Shown here piece after piece: positions 24,739-33,145 of a stretch of 64,000 nt of DNA. Below the pieces are notes generated by a model. It was given only the letters and a program-made list of their open reading frames with translations, was not told where the DNA came from and searched no databases. Origin of the DNA: Gemmatimonadota bacterium (GTDB taxonomy: Bacteria; Gemmatimonadota; Gemmatimonadetes; Gemmatimonadales; GWC2-71-9); the NCBI GenBank assembly GCA_022710485.1, contig JAKLGU010000001.1, forward strand, positions 304,501-368,500, in the 5' to 3' direction. Numbering within the stretch: position 1 is the stretch's first letter; every line of letters begins with the position of its first letter. The translations under genes and the position numbers were made by a program.

Positions 24739-26256
24739 CTACTTCACCAGCTCGATCTCCCCGGGCCTCCACGTCTTGTCGAACCACGGCCCGAGCGGTC
24801 CGTACAGACGGAGAATCATGAACCAGCCCTGGCCGGGAACCGTCTGAACCCAGTTGTTCTCCTTGCCCGTCGGTGCTTTGGGCCCAAAATAGACATCCAC
24901 GGATCCGTCGCTGTTCACGAGGATCCCCTTGTCCTGGCTGCTGACGCTCGGGAATTGCTGGTCGGTCTGGATCATGGAACGCGTCTGGTTGTCATAGACG
25001 ATGACGGACCAGAAATCCTTCACGGGGACGTTGGGCGGCAGGCGCAGGCGGTACGTCTTGCCTCCGTCGAGCGGCTTCCCATCCGCGTCCTGGGCGGACC
25101 AGGGATACTGCGACCCCTTGCCGACCATCTTCTCCGCCATGGCCGGCGTCACCCCAGTCGCGAAGTAATAGAAGAACGCTGCCCCGTCGAGGTTGGAGAC
25201 CCCGGGAGCGACCTCGAAGTTGTACCCGCCGAAGAAGGGAAGCCGCCAGGGGCTGCCCGGATAGAAGTACGCGTCCGTGTCACGAATCCGGAACGCGATG
25301 GCCCGCGCGGTGACGGCCCCGATGTTCGCCGCGTCGGTCAGGATGCGCTTCATTCGCGCGTCAGGATTGAACGGCTGGCCCTTCTGGATGCCGATCGAGG
25401 CGAACAGGCCGAGGGTCGTCGGGTCGCTCCCCTCGCTCGGCTCCTCCTGGATGACCTCGTTCAGCAGGCCCCAGAAGGAGTAATCGCCGGGCGGGACGAA
25501 GTTCGACGGGATTCCCGAGGCATTGACGAGTTTCACCGCGGGCGGATTGGCTGCCTCGGAGAGCTGATAGATCTTCAGGTACTTCCGGACGGCCTCCACA
25601 CCGGGCTTCGGTGAACCGTCCACGAGGAACGACCGAAAGGGCATCCACGAGCCGTAGGTGCTTGGCCGGACGACGAAATACCCGGCCGGCACGTCCCCCG
25701 TGTAGCCGGGGGGCAGGACGAGATACTTGCCGCCCTTCCCCTGGTCGGCGCCGGTGATGCCGACATCGGCCACCCAGCGATACCAGAAGTCATCGATGAG
25801 CCCGAGGACCATCGGCGGAACCTCCACCACCAGCGGACCCTCGTGCGTGTCCAGCCACACGAAGCTGTAGACTGTGTTGTCGTTCGCGGTCAGTTCCACG
25901 GTCCTGGAGTCCACCAGGGTCTCCCAGATCACGTTGGTCTGGTTGACCGGGCCGAATCCCTTCAGCGTGGCCCGCATGCCGGCCTGGTTCACGATCGGGA
26001 TTGCCAGCAGGTAGGCCTGCAGCGCCCTGGACGCGTCGAGATTGTCGTAGACACGCTGGGTTGTCGCATCGTCGGGGTAGCCGTAATTCAGCGTCAGGGT
26101 GCCGATCGAACTGGGCACCGTGTCGGGAACCATGACTCCCGGCGCGATGGGAGTGGTCATTTTCATCGGTTGTCCCTGCTGGGCCAAGCCGGGGGCGGTC
26201 GCCGCCAGGCACAGTGCTGCTGCCGTCAGCCCGCTCCGCGTGAGATGAAATGGCAT
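24739..26256 (-). CDS. Secreted DUF1254/DUF1214 domain protein
   Basis: 505 residues with a signal peptide (about 1-25, ending GLAQQ). The N-terminal half (about 50-190) fits DUF1254 and the C-terminal half (GGKTYRLRLPPNVPVKDFWSVIVYD, then GWFMILRLYGP) fits DUF1214. Proteins with this pair are common, periplasmic or secreted, and lack a known activity. It is a single gene in the plus-minus gap between the OmpA gene and tRNA-Leu. Nothing nearby suggests a pathway. Confidence 0.88.
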   Translation of the reverse strand: MPFHLTRSGLTAAALCLAATAPGLAQQGQPMKMTTPIAPGVMVPDTVPSSIGTLTLNYGYPDDATTQRVYDNLDASRALQAYLLAIPIVNQAGMRATLKGFGPVNQTNVIWETLVDSRTVELTANDNTVYSFVWLDTHEGPLVVEVPPMVLGLIDDFWYRWVADVGITGADQGKGGKYLVLPPGYTGDVPAGYFVVRPSTYGSWMPFRSFLVDGSPKPGVEAVRKYLKIYQLSEAANPPAVKLVNASGIPSNFVPPGDYSFWGLLNEVIQEEPSEGSDPTTLGLFASIGIQKGQPFNPDARMKRILTDAANIGAVTARAIAFRIRDTDAYFYPGSPWRLPFFGGYNFEVAPGVSNLDGAAFFYYFATGVTPAMAEKMVGKGSQYPWSAQDADGKPLDGGKTYRLRLPPNVPVKDFWSVIVYDNQTRSMIQTDQQFPSVSSQDKGILVNSDGSVDVYFGPKAPTGKENNWVQTVPGQGWFMILRLYGPLGPWFDKTWRPGEIELVK

Positions 26257-26371
26257 GCGCTGCTCCGTTCAAAAGAATCGCGTGGAAGTCTGGACGGAGC
26301 CGTCCCGCCCAGGTCGAACGAAGATAACATCGCCCGCGCACGTCGCGCGGTGACCTCCCCGGTACGACAGC

Positions 26372-26402
26372 GCCCCCACCGAGCGCGCTGCTCGATGGGG
26401 GC
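26372..26402 (-). terminator. Hairpin downstream of tRNA-Leu
   Basis: 13-position stem with one mismatch (26372-26384 with 26390-26402) and loop GCGCT, the same loop as the hairpin at 20231-20267. It lies 22 nt beyond the tRNA 3' end, and there is no T tract. Confidence 0.5.
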
Positions 26403-26424
26403 TAAGTCGTTTGTCCACTTGAAG

Positions 26425-26507
26425 TGCCCGAGGCGAGAGTCGAACTCGCACGGGGTTGCCCCCGACGGATTTTGAGTCCGTTGCGTCTGCCATTCCGCCA
26501 CTCGGGC
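26425..26507 (-). tRNA. tRNA-Leu (anticodon CAA)
   Basis: Acceptor stem GCCCGAG (5' end at 26507) pairs with CTCGGGC near the 3' end. The anticodon stem-loop ACGGA-CTCAAAA-TCCGT gives anticodon CAA (reads UUG). A long variable arm (CGGGGGCAACCCCG) marks class II, and the T arm is CGAGTTCGACTCTCG. The discriminator is A at 26425; CCA is not encoded. A plausible promoter (TTGCGC, 17-bp spacer, CATCTT) precedes it. Confidence 0.95.
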
Positions 26508-26564
26508 GCCGCGGGAGGAAGATGGGCAGGCAGCCGGGGGGGCGCAAGAACCGCCGCCCGGGCC

Positions 26565-27077
26565 TTACGGCGGCGGGCCCGCCCCGGCCCCACCCTGCAT
26601 GCGCTGTTGCTGCCGCTGCTGGCGGATTTCCTCGATGCGCGCCATGAGCCGCTCCCGCATGACCAGGAACTGCGCCCGCTGCACCGGCGTGAGGTACTTC
26701 GCCATTTCCTTGTCCTCGTCCACGAAGCTCTTCACATAATTCACCTTCAGGTCGAGGAGCCGGTCCACCAGCCTGCCGACGCTGTCGGAGTTCGCCGCGA
26801 TGCCGGGCCGGAGCTGCGCCTGCAGCGCCCGCTTGATGGCGCGCTCCTCGCGCTCCATGGCCCGCCGCTTCGGGGCGTAGGTGCCCAGCGTGGCGCGGAG
26901 CTGGGTGGCCTGCTGGTCAGTGAGGCCCAGCATCTCCTGCACCTGCGCACCGAAGCGCGTCTCGATCTGTTGCCGCATGCGGACGGCCTCGGGACTGTCG
27001 TCCCCGTCCTCCTGCGCCACAGCCCGCCCGGACAAGGCCGCCACCGCCACGAGCAGCACCCACACGATTCGTCGCAT
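26565..27077 (-). CDS. Spy/CpxP-like periplasmic protein
   Basis: 170 residues with a signal peptide (about 1-20, VLLVAVAALSGRAVAQ). The remainder is helical and charged, with LTDQQATQLRATL and a C-terminal LTPVQRAQFLVMRERL segment, matching the LTxxQ-type repeats of Spy/CpxP stress chaperones. It is the last gene of a sigma/anti-sigma operon: ATG 27075-27077 overlaps the anti-sigma stop as TGATG. An in-frame ATG at 27087-27089 is an alternative start. Its probable role is envelope-stress chaperone or sensor partner of the anti-sigma factor. Confidence 0.78.
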   Translation of the reverse strand: MRRIVWVLLVAVAALSGRAVAQEDGDDSPEAVRMRQQIETRFGAQVQEMLGLTDQQATQLRATLGTYAPKRRAMEREERAIKRALQAQLRPGIAANSDSVGRLVDRLLDLKVNYVKSFVDEDKEMAKYLTPVQRAQFLVMRERLMARIEEIRQQRQQQRMQGGAGAGPPP

Positions 27078-27565
27078 CAGATCTCCCATGAGCGCTCCAT
27101 CCGTTCGAGTTCCCTGGGATCCAGGTCGTCGAGCGACGGGGCATCGGAGGTGGAGGTTTCGGTCCACGAGGTTTCCAGCGATTCCAGCACGTCCGCCAGC
27201 TCGCCGTACGCCAAGCCATCAAGACCGGGGACGTCCACTGCCAGAGGCGGGGCAGGTTGGCCGCGGGGCAGTTTGGCTGGAAGAAGGATGATTGCGATCA
27301 CCGCCGCGGCGGCGAGGCCGATCAGCCAGCGCCGACGCTGGAACCGGCGCACAATCGGTTCGGTGCGTAGCCGGTGCAGCACCCGCGCCGCCAGCGCGTC
27401 CGCGTCGATGCTCGCCTGCGCTCCCACGGCCCGGCCGGCACTCACCACCGCCCACTCCGCCCGGCATCCGGCGCAGGTGCGGAGGTGTTCCGCCTCCTCC
27501 TGACTCCAGGTGGCGGCGCCGGCGGCGACGGAGGGCATCCGGTCGGACAGTTCCTGACAGGTCAT
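27077..27565 (-). CDS. Zinc-finger anti-sigma factor, membrane-bound
   Basis: 162 residues. N-terminal ZAS-type motif (HLRTCAGC, His-x3-Cys-x2-Cys) within MTCQELSDRMP...; one transmembrane helix (about 80-97, WLIGLAAAAVIAIILLP); acidic periplasmic tail of about 60 residues. It should hold the preceding ECF sigma factor inactive. The ATG overlaps the sigma stop (ATGA), as expected for a stoichiometric partner. Confidence 0.9.
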   Translation of the reverse strand: MTCQELSDRMPSVAAGAATWSQEEAEHLRTCAGCRAEWAVVSAGRAVGAQASIDADALAARVLHRLRTEPIVRRFQRRRWLIGLAAAAVIAIILLPAKLPRGQPAPPLAVDVPGLDGLAYGELADVLESLETSWTETSTSDAPSLDDLDPRELERMERSWEI

Positions 27566-28110
27566 GGTACCAGCTCCTTCAACTTCCTGATGGCGTGATG
27601 GTAATGCACCCGCGCCGACCCCGCGGTCGTGCCCAGCGCGGCGGCGATCTCGCCGTAATCCAGCCCCTGCTGCGCCCTGAGAAGAAAGACCTCCCGCTGC
27701 AGGCGGGGGAGCCGCGCCAGACCGGCCCGGATCCGACCTGCCGTCTCGTCGGCGACGAGTTCGGAAGCCGGGTCTCGCCCATCCGGCAGGTCGTGGTCCT
27801 CGATCGACAGCACCACCCTGCCCTTCCCGCGTCGATAGGCATCCTTGCGAAGGTTCGAGGCGATGCTGAACAGCCAGCTCCGGAACGACGATTCCTTCCG
27901 CCAGCTGTCGAGACCCCGAAAGGCCTTGAAGAACGCCTCCTGCGCCAGGTCCTCCACCTCACCGGGCCCGGCACCGGCCCCGGTCAGGAACCGGGCGAGC
28001 GCCGACGCGTGCCGCCGGACCAGGTCGGCTGCCGCCTGCTCGCTTCCCGCCTGCCACGCCGCCGCCAGGGCGGCATCGGATGGCCCATCGAGCTCGGTCA
28101 GGGATGCCAT
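27562..28110 (-). CDS. ECF-type RNA polymerase sigma factor
   Basis: 182 residues. Region 2 contains DLAQEAFFKAFRGLDSWRKESSFRSWLFSIASNLRKDAYRR and region 4 contains LPRLQREVFLLRAQQGLDYGEIAAALGTTAGSARVHYHHAIRKL. The signal it answers to is unknown, but the partners (zinc-finger anti-sigma, Spy-like protein) point to envelope stress. It is divergent from the TetR gene across 95 bp. I cannot recognise an autoregulatory ECF promoter there. Confidence 0.93.
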   Translation of the reverse strand: MASLTELDGPSDAALAAAWQAGSEQAAADLVRRHASALARFLTGAGAGPGEVEDLAQEAFFKAFRGLDSWRKESSFRSWLFSIASNLRKDAYRRGKGRVVLSIEDHDLPDGRDPASELVADETAGRIRAGLARLPRLQREVFLLRAQQGLDYGEIAAALGTTAGSARVHYHHAIRKLKELVP

Positions 28111-28150
28111 TCAACAGGCTTGGACGCCACGCGGCACCGGGTGTTAAGCG

Positions 28151-28198
28151 TTGACCCGACCGACTTGGTCGGATAACTTCCCCCGAACGATCGTTCGG
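28151..28198 (+). promoter_or_regulatory. Promoter and palindromic operator of the TetR gene
   Basis: A -35-like TTGACC (28151-28156), 17-bp spacer and weak -10 TAACTT (28174-28179) are followed by a perfect 16-bp palindrome CCGAACGATCGTTCGG (28183-28198) covering the expected start site. A smaller palindrome CCGAC-TTG-GTCGG sits in the spacer. The placement, 8 nt before the start codon, fits autorepression by the TetR protein. Confidence 0.7.
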
Positions 28199-28205
28199 AC
28201 GGGTG

Positions 28206-28811
28206 ATGCAACCTTTCGACAAGCGCCTCGACAGCCTCCTCGCCGCCGCCGCAAAGACTTTTGCGGAGCGGGGTTACCACGCCACGTCGATGCGGGACCT
28301 GGCTCGGGCCAGCGGCTTCAGCCTGGCCGGGATGTACCATTATGTCGAGAGCAAGCAGGAGTTGCTCTTCCAGATCCAAGACCGTTGCTTTGTCCTGGTG
28401 CTGGAGGGGGCTAGGGCGGCCGTCGCGACCGCCCCCGACCCCGAGTCGCGACTCCGCGCCTTCATCCGGCATCACGTGACCTTCTTCGCGTCGCACATGG
28501 CCGAGATGAAGGTCCTGGCCCACGAGGAAGACGAACTGACCGGGACGATGCGGGCGCACGTCCGCCGGCGCAAGAAGGAATATGTCGGGCTCCTCACCGA
28601 GCTCCTGACGGACGTCCCCGGCGAGCACGCCGATCCGCACATCGCGGCGTACGCGCTGTTCGGCATGATGAACTGGATCTACACCTGGTATCACCCCGCA
28701 GGCCCCACGCCGCCGGCCGCCCTGGCCGACGAACTGGCCTCGCTCTTCCTGGACGGCTACATCGCCGCTCACCATGCGACCCCGCGACTGGTCGCCACGC
28801 TCGGAGGATGA
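28206..28811 (+). CDS. TetR-family regulator of the acyl-CoA operon
   Basis: 201 residues. The helix-turn-helix is at about 10-55 (AAAAKTFAERGYHATSMRDLARASGFSLAGMYHYVESKQELL), followed by an all-helical ligand domain. Family members with this kind of C-terminal domain often sense acyl-CoA esters; that ligand is inferred from the downstream genes. ATG 28206 (GTG 28203 possible) lies just after the palindromic operator. Its stop precedes the next start by 4 bp, so it heads the catabolic operon it likely represses. Confidence 0.88.
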   Translation: MQPFDKRLDSLLAAAAKTFAERGYHATSMRDLARASGFSLAGMYHYVESKQELLFQIQDRCFVLVLEGARAAVATAPDPESRLRAFIRHHVTFFASHMAEMKVLAHEEDELTGTMRAHVRRRKKEYVGLLTELLTDVPGEHADPHIAAYALFGMMNWIYTWYHPAGPTPPAALADELASLFLDGYIAAHHATPRLVATLGG

Positions 28812-28815
28812 CCCC

Positions 28816-29649
28816 TTGACCGCAACGCTGACCTCTCCACGCCCCGGCGCCCCCGCGCACACCGACAAGGTCCTCGTGAACTACGAGGTCCGCGACGGCC
28901 TGGCCATCATCACGCTCAACGACCCGCCGGCCAACACCTACACCTACGAGATGTTCCGGCAGCTTGACGCCGCCATCCTCGACGCCCGCATGGCCGACGA
29001 GGCGCACGTCATCGTCATCCGGGGCCACGGCGAGAAGTTCTTCTCCGCCGGCGCCAACATCTCGATGCTCAACAGCGTCACCCCGCGCTTCAAGTACTTC
29101 TTCTGCCTCCACGCGAACGAGACGCTGAGCCGGCTCGAGCAGACCCCGAAGCTCACCATCGCCGCGCTCAACGGTCACACCGTCGGCGGCGGGCTCGAGA
29201 TCGCCATGGCCTGCGACATGCGCATCGCCTGCCGGAACGCCGGCAAGATCGGGCTTCCCGAGGTGAACCTCGGCGTGCTGCCGGGGACCGGCGGGACCCA
29301 GCGGCTCTGCCGCCTCATCGGCAAGTCGGCGGCGATCGAGTTCATGGTGACCGGCGAGACCTTCTCCTTCGAGAAGGCCGAGGAGATGGGGCTGGTCAAC
29401 CACGTGTTCGAGAAGGACGGCTTCTGGGAGCAGGTCCAGATGTACGCCAAGCAGTTCTGCCCGCCCAACAAGGCCTCCAAGGCGGTCGGCGCCATCAAGC
29501 GGAGCGTGCAGTCCGGCATGGACCTCCCCTTCGAGAGCGCGCTGACGCTCGAGCGGGAGCTGCAGCAGCAGCTCTTCCAGTCCTCGGACGCCAAGGAAGG
29601 GCTGGCCGCGTACGTCGAGAAGCGGATGCCCGCCTTCGAGGCCAAGTAG
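28816..29649 (+). CDS. Enoyl-CoA hydratase/isomerase (crotonase family)
   Basis: 277 residues. The oxyanion-hole segments (EKFFSAGANISML and NGHTVGGGLEIAMACD) and the catalytic-Glu loop IGLPEVNLGVLPGTGGTQRL are intact, so both hydratase glutamates are present. I chose the TTG at 28816-28818 because GGAGG (within the TetR stop region) lies 8 nt upstream and no ATG or GTG offers a better start. Substrate unknown. Immediately upstream of the aldehyde dehydrogenase. Confidence 0.88.
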   Translation: MTATLTSPRPGAPAHTDKVLVNYEVRDGLAIITLNDPPANTYTYEMFRQLDAAILDARMADEAHVIVIRGHGEKFFSAGANISMLNSVTPRFKYFFCLHANETLSRLEQTPKLTIAALNGHTVGGGLEIAMACDMRIACRNAGKIGLPEVNLGVLPGTGGTQRLCRLIGKSAAIEFMVTGETFSFEKAEEMGLVNHVFEKDGFWEQVQMYAKQFCPPNKASKAVGAIKRSVQSGMDLPFESALTLERELQQQLFQSSDAKEGLAAYVEKRMPAFEAK

Positions 29650-29652
29650 GCG

Positions 29653-31086
29653 GTGCGGACCGACCTGTTCATCAACAACGCGTGGACCCCGGCCGCGAAC
29701 GGCCGGCGGTTCGACGTGATCAACCCCGCCACCGAGGAGATCCTCGCCTCGGTGGCGGAGGGGGACGAGTCCGACATCGACCGGGCGGTGGGCGCCGCCC
29801 GCGCCTGCTTCGAGTCGGCCGAATGGCGCGGGCTTTCTGCGCGGAAGCGCGGCGCTCTTCTCTTCAAGGCCGCCGACCTCCTGGCGGCACGGCTCCCCGA
29901 GATGGCCGAGCTCGAGACGCGGCAGAACGGCAAGCCGCTCTTCGAGTCGAAGATCGACGTGTCGTCCACGGTGGAGACGCTGCGCTACTACGCGGGCTGG
30001 TGCGACAAGTTCGGCGGGGAGACCGTCCCGGTGGACGGCAACTTCCTCACGTACCTCCGCCACGAGCCGATCGGCGTGGTCGGCGCCATCGTGCCGTGGA
30101 ACTTCCCGCTCAACATCGCCGGCTGGAAGTTCGCGCCGGCGCTGGCCGCGGGTTGCACCATCGTCCTGAAGCCCGCCTCCGAGACGCCGCTCACCGCGCT
30201 CCTCATGGGAGAGATCTTCGCCGAGGCAGGCCTGCCGGCGGGCGCCTTCAACGTGGTGTCGGGCCACGGCTCGACCGCCGGCTCGGCGCTGGTCCGGCAC
30301 CCCGACGTGGACAAGATCTCCTTCACCGGCTCCACGGCGGTGGGGCAGCGCATCATGCGCGACGCCGCCGACACGGTGAAGCGCCTCACGCTGGAGCTGG
30401 GCGGCAAGAGCCCCAACATCATCTTCGACGATGCCGACCTGGCCGCCGCGGTCCGTGGGGCCCAGAACGGTATCTTCTACGGCAAGGGCGAGGTGTGCGC
30501 GGCGGGGAGCCGGCTCCTGGTCCACCGCAAGGTGAAGGACCAGGTGGTCGAACAGCTCGCCGAGCGGACGAAGACCCTGCTTCCCGGCGACCCGTTCGAC
30601 AAGAAGACCCGCCTCGGCGCCATCGTCTCGAAGCAACAGCAGGAAAGCGTGCTCAAGTACATCGGGATCGGGAAGTCGGAAGGGGGGACGGTCGTGGCGG
30701 GAGGCAAGGCCGCCACCGTAAACGGGAAGGGATACTTCGTCGAGGCCACCGTGTTCGACGGGGTCAAGCCGGAAATGACCATCGCCCGCGAGGAGATCTT
30801 CGGCCCGGTGCTCGCCGTTCTCGGCTTCGACGACGAGGAGGAGGCCGTCGCCCTGGCCAACCAGTCCATGTATGGTCTGGCCGCCGGCGTCTGGAGCCGT
30901 GACATCGGCCGCGCGCACCGGGTGGCCCACGCCATCCGCGCCGGCACCGTCTGGGTCAACACCTACAACATGTACGATCCGGCCGCCCCCTTCGGTGGAT
31001 TCAAGGCCTCCGGCTTCGGCCGCGACCTCGGCCGCACGGCGCTGGAGGGGTACACCGAGACCAAGTCGGTGTGGATCGCCCTGTGA
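29653..31086 (+). CDS. NAD(P)-dependent aldehyde dehydrogenase
   Basis: 477 residues with all family landmarks: PWNFPL (Asn150), KPASETP (Lys173), [20 protein letters not shown] (Glu248) and the nucleophile in GEVCAAG (Cys282). It oxidises an aldehyde to a carboxylate. The GTG start lies 3 bp after the crotonase stop. In the box and paa aromatic pathways a semialdehyde released after ring cleavage is oxidised by a dehydrogenase in the same cluster, which is the role I would test first given the diiron oxygenase downstream. Confidence 0.92.
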   Translation: MRTDLFINNAWTPAANGRRFDVINPATEEILASVAEGDESDIDRAVGAARACFESAEWRGLSARKRGALLFKAADLLAARLPEMAELETRQNGKPLFESKIDVSSTVETLRYYAGWCDKFGGETVPVDGNFLTYLRHEPIGVVGAIVPWNFPLNIAGWKFAPALAAGCTIVLKPASETPLTALLMGEIFAEAGLPAGAFNVVSGHGSTAGSALVRHPDVDKISFTGSTAVGQRIMRDAADTVKRLTLELGGKSPNIIFDDADLAAAVRGAQNGIFYGKGEVCAAGSRLLVHRKVKDQVVEQLAERTKTLLPGDPFDKKTRLGAIVSKQQQESVLKYIGIGKSEGGTVVAGGKAATVNGKGYFVEATVFDGVKPEMTIAREEIFGPVLAVLGFDDEEEAVALANQSMYGLAAGVWSRDIGRAHRVAHAIRAGTVWVNTYNMYDPAAPFGGFKASGFGRDLGRTALEGYTETKSVWIAL

Positions 31087-32276
31087 CCGACGCGTTCATC
31101 GTCTCGGCCGTCCGCACCCCGATCGGACGCGCCGGCGGCGCGCTGGCTGGCGTGCGGCCGGACGACCTCGCCGCGATCGCCATCCGGGCGGCGGTCGAGC
31201 GGGGCCGCCTCCCCGGCGCCGCCATCGACGACGTCATACTCGGCTGCGCCAACCAGGCGGGAGAAGACAACCGGAACGTGGCGCGGATGGCACTGTTGCT
31301 GGCCGGGCTGCCGGTCGAGGTGCCCGGGCAGACGGTGAACCGGCTCTGCGGCTCCGGCCTGCAGGCGCTCGCGAGCGCGGCGCAGGCCATCAAGGCTGGC
31401 GAAGGCGAGCTGTTCGTGGCCGGCGGGGTGGAGAGCATGACCCGCTCCCCCTACGTGACCTTGAAGGCCGGCACCGCCTGGGACCGGGGCACGCCACAGG
31501 TGGCTGACACGACGCTGGGCTGGCGGTTCGTCAATCCCGCCATGCCGGCTGACTGGACCATCTCCCTCGGGCAGACGGCGGAGAAGGTCGCCCACCTCCA
31601 CGGCGTCACGCGCGAGGAGCAGGACGCCTTCGCCGCGGAGAGCCAGCGGCGGACCCAGGCGGCGGTGTCGGCCGGCCACTTCGATGCGGAACTGGTACCG
31701 GTGACGAGCCCGGGCGTGAAGGCACCGGTCACCACGGATGAGCACCCGCGCCCCGACGCGACGCTCGAGAGTCTGGCCAAGCTCAAGCCGGCGTTCGCCA
31801 AGGACGGCACCGCCACCGCCGGCAATTCCAGCGGCATCAACGACGGCGCCGCCGCGCTCGGCGTGGCCAGTGCGGCCGCGGTCAAGGCACACGGCCTCAC
31901 CCCGCTGGCGCGCATCGTCGGGACCGCCGTGGCCGGCGTGGACCCGAGCTGCATGGGGCTCGGTCCGGTGCCGGCCACCCGGAAGCTGCTCTCGCGGCTC
32001 GGGCTGTCGGTTTCCGACCTCGATCTGGTCGAACTGAACGAGGCCTTCGCGGCGCAGGCCATCCCCTGCATCCGGGAGCTGGGCCTCGACCCGGCCCGCG
32101 TCAACGTATCCGGGGGGGCGATCGCCCTCGGGCATCCGCTTGGAGCCAGCGGCGCACGGATGACCGCCACGCTGGTCCACGCCCTGCGGCGCACCGGCGG
32201 CCGCTACGGGCTGGCCACGATGTGCATCGGCGTCGGGCAGGGCATCGCGATGGTGATCGAGCGGACTGAGGACTGA
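31083..32276 (+). CDS. Acetyl-CoA C-acyltransferase (thiolase)
   Basis: 397 residues. Nucleophile Cys89 in [37 protein letters not shown] (active-site His) and the second Cys in [11 protein letters not shown] are present, so it is a degradative or biosynthetic class II thiolase. GTG 31083-31085 overlaps the dehydrogenase stop as GTGA. The last codons (Arg-Thr-Glu-Asp-stop) are themselves made from the GGACTGA heptamer array that continues past the stop. Confidence 0.93.
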   Translation: MTDAFIVSAVRTPIGRAGGALAGVRPDDLAAIAIRAAVERGRLPGAAIDDVILGCANQAGEDNRNVARMALLLAGLPVEVPGQTVNRLCGSGLQALASAAQAIKAGEGELFVAGGVESMTRSPYVTLKAGTAWDRGTPQVADTTLGWRFVNPAMPADWTISLGQTAEKVAHLHGVTREEQDAFAAESQRRTQAAVSAGHFDAELVPVTSPGVKAPVTTDEHPRPDATLESLAKLKPAFAKDGTATAGNSSGINDGAAALGVASAAAVKAHGLTPLARIVGTAVAGVDPSCMGLGPVPATRKLLSRLGLSVSDLDLVELNEAFAAQAIPCIRELGLDPARVNVSGGAIALGHPLGASGARMTATLVHALRRTGGRYGLATMCIGVGQGIAMVIERTED

Positions 32277-32318
32277 GGACTGAGGACTGAGGACTGAGGA
32301 CTGAGGACTGAGGACTGA
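32263..32318. repeat. Heptamer tandem array GGACTGA x8 across the thiolase stop codon
   Basis: Eight exact copies of GGACTGA. The first two encode the thiolase C-terminus and its TGA stop; the last, followed by GG, supplies a GAGG 5 nt before the next ATG. No spacer, no dyad symmetry. Confidence 0.95.
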
Positions 32319-32325
32319 GGCGACG

Positions 32326-33138
32326 ATGATGGAGACGCTGGGTGTGATGGTCAAGAGTGCGATCGGCATCGAGGTCGCGGGCGGCGTCGGGACGATCACC
32401 CTGAACCGTCCCGAACGGCTCAACGCGTTCGACGCCGAGATGCTCCTCGAGCTGCTGGCCGCGACGCGCGCGCTCGTCGAGGACGAGGCGGTGCGGGCCA
32501 TCGTGCTGACGGGGAGCGGGCGGGGCTTCTGCGCCGGGGCGGACCTCGACCGGCTGGGTGAGCCGTCGGGGGCGATCGACGAGGACGCGGCGATGGAGTT
32601 GGTCCGGACCGGCTCGGAAGTGGTGCAGCTGCTGCATCGCGCCCCCAAGCCGGTGCTGGCGAGCCTGAACGGCCCCGCCGCCGGCGGTGGCGTGGGGCTG
32701 GCGCTGGCCTGCGACCTCAGGATCGCTGCGGAGAGTGCCTCCCTCGGGTTGGTGTTCCACCGGCTGGGGCTCCATCCCGATTTCGGCACCAGTTGGTTCG
32801 TGCCACGGCTGGCCGGGAGCGCGGCGGCGCTGGAGCTGCTCTGGACGCCCCGGATGCTCCCGGCGGCCCGCTGCCTGGAACTCGGGCTGGTGAACCGGGT
32901 GGTACGAGACGAGCAATTGCAGCACGAGACGGCGGCGTGGGCCGCCCGGCTGGCGGCGCTGCCGCCGATCGCGGCGCGGCTGGCCAAGCGGGCGGTGCGC
33001 GAGTCGGCGTCGACGACGCTCGCCGAGTCGCTGATCATCGAGGCGCGCCATTGCCGGGAGTGTTTTCGCAGCGAGGACGCCGTCGAGGGGCTGGAGGCGT
33101 ACCACGCCAAACGGGTTCCCGAATTCCACGGACGGTGA
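32326..33138 (+). CDS. Enoyl-CoA hydratase/isomerase (crotonase family)
   Basis: 270 residues. GRGFCAGADLDRL and NGPAAGGGVGLALACDLRIAA form the oxyanion hole. The first catalytic-Glu position (usually GGGxELAL) is Gly-Val-Gly here and the second loop reads FHRLGLHPDFGTSWFVPRL with no Glu, so it is more likely an isomerase (PaaG/ECI-like, second Asp/His-type chemistry) than a hydratase. ATG 32326 follows a GAGG derived from the heptamer array; ATG 32329 and ATG 32347 are alternatives. Confidence 0.87.
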   Translation: MMETLGVMVKSAIGIEVAGGVGTITLNRPERLNAFDAEMLLELLAATRALVEDEAVRAIVLTGSGRGFCAGADLDRLGEPSGAIDEDAAMELVRTGSEVVQLLHRAPKPVLASLNGPAAGGGVGLALACDLRIAAESASLGLVFHRLGLHPDFGTSWFVPRLAGSAAALELLWTPRMLPAARCLELGLVNRVVRDEQLQHETAAWAARLAALPPIAARLAKRAVRESASTTLAESLIIEARHCRECFRSEDAVEGLEAYHAKRVPEFHGR

Positions 33139-33145
33139 GGACGAC

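Noticed and set aside
28594-30930. A 778-codon minus-strand frame opposite the TetR, crotonase and aldehyde dehydrogenase genes
   Set aside because: Covers three well-supported genes on the other strand and has no recognisable domain.
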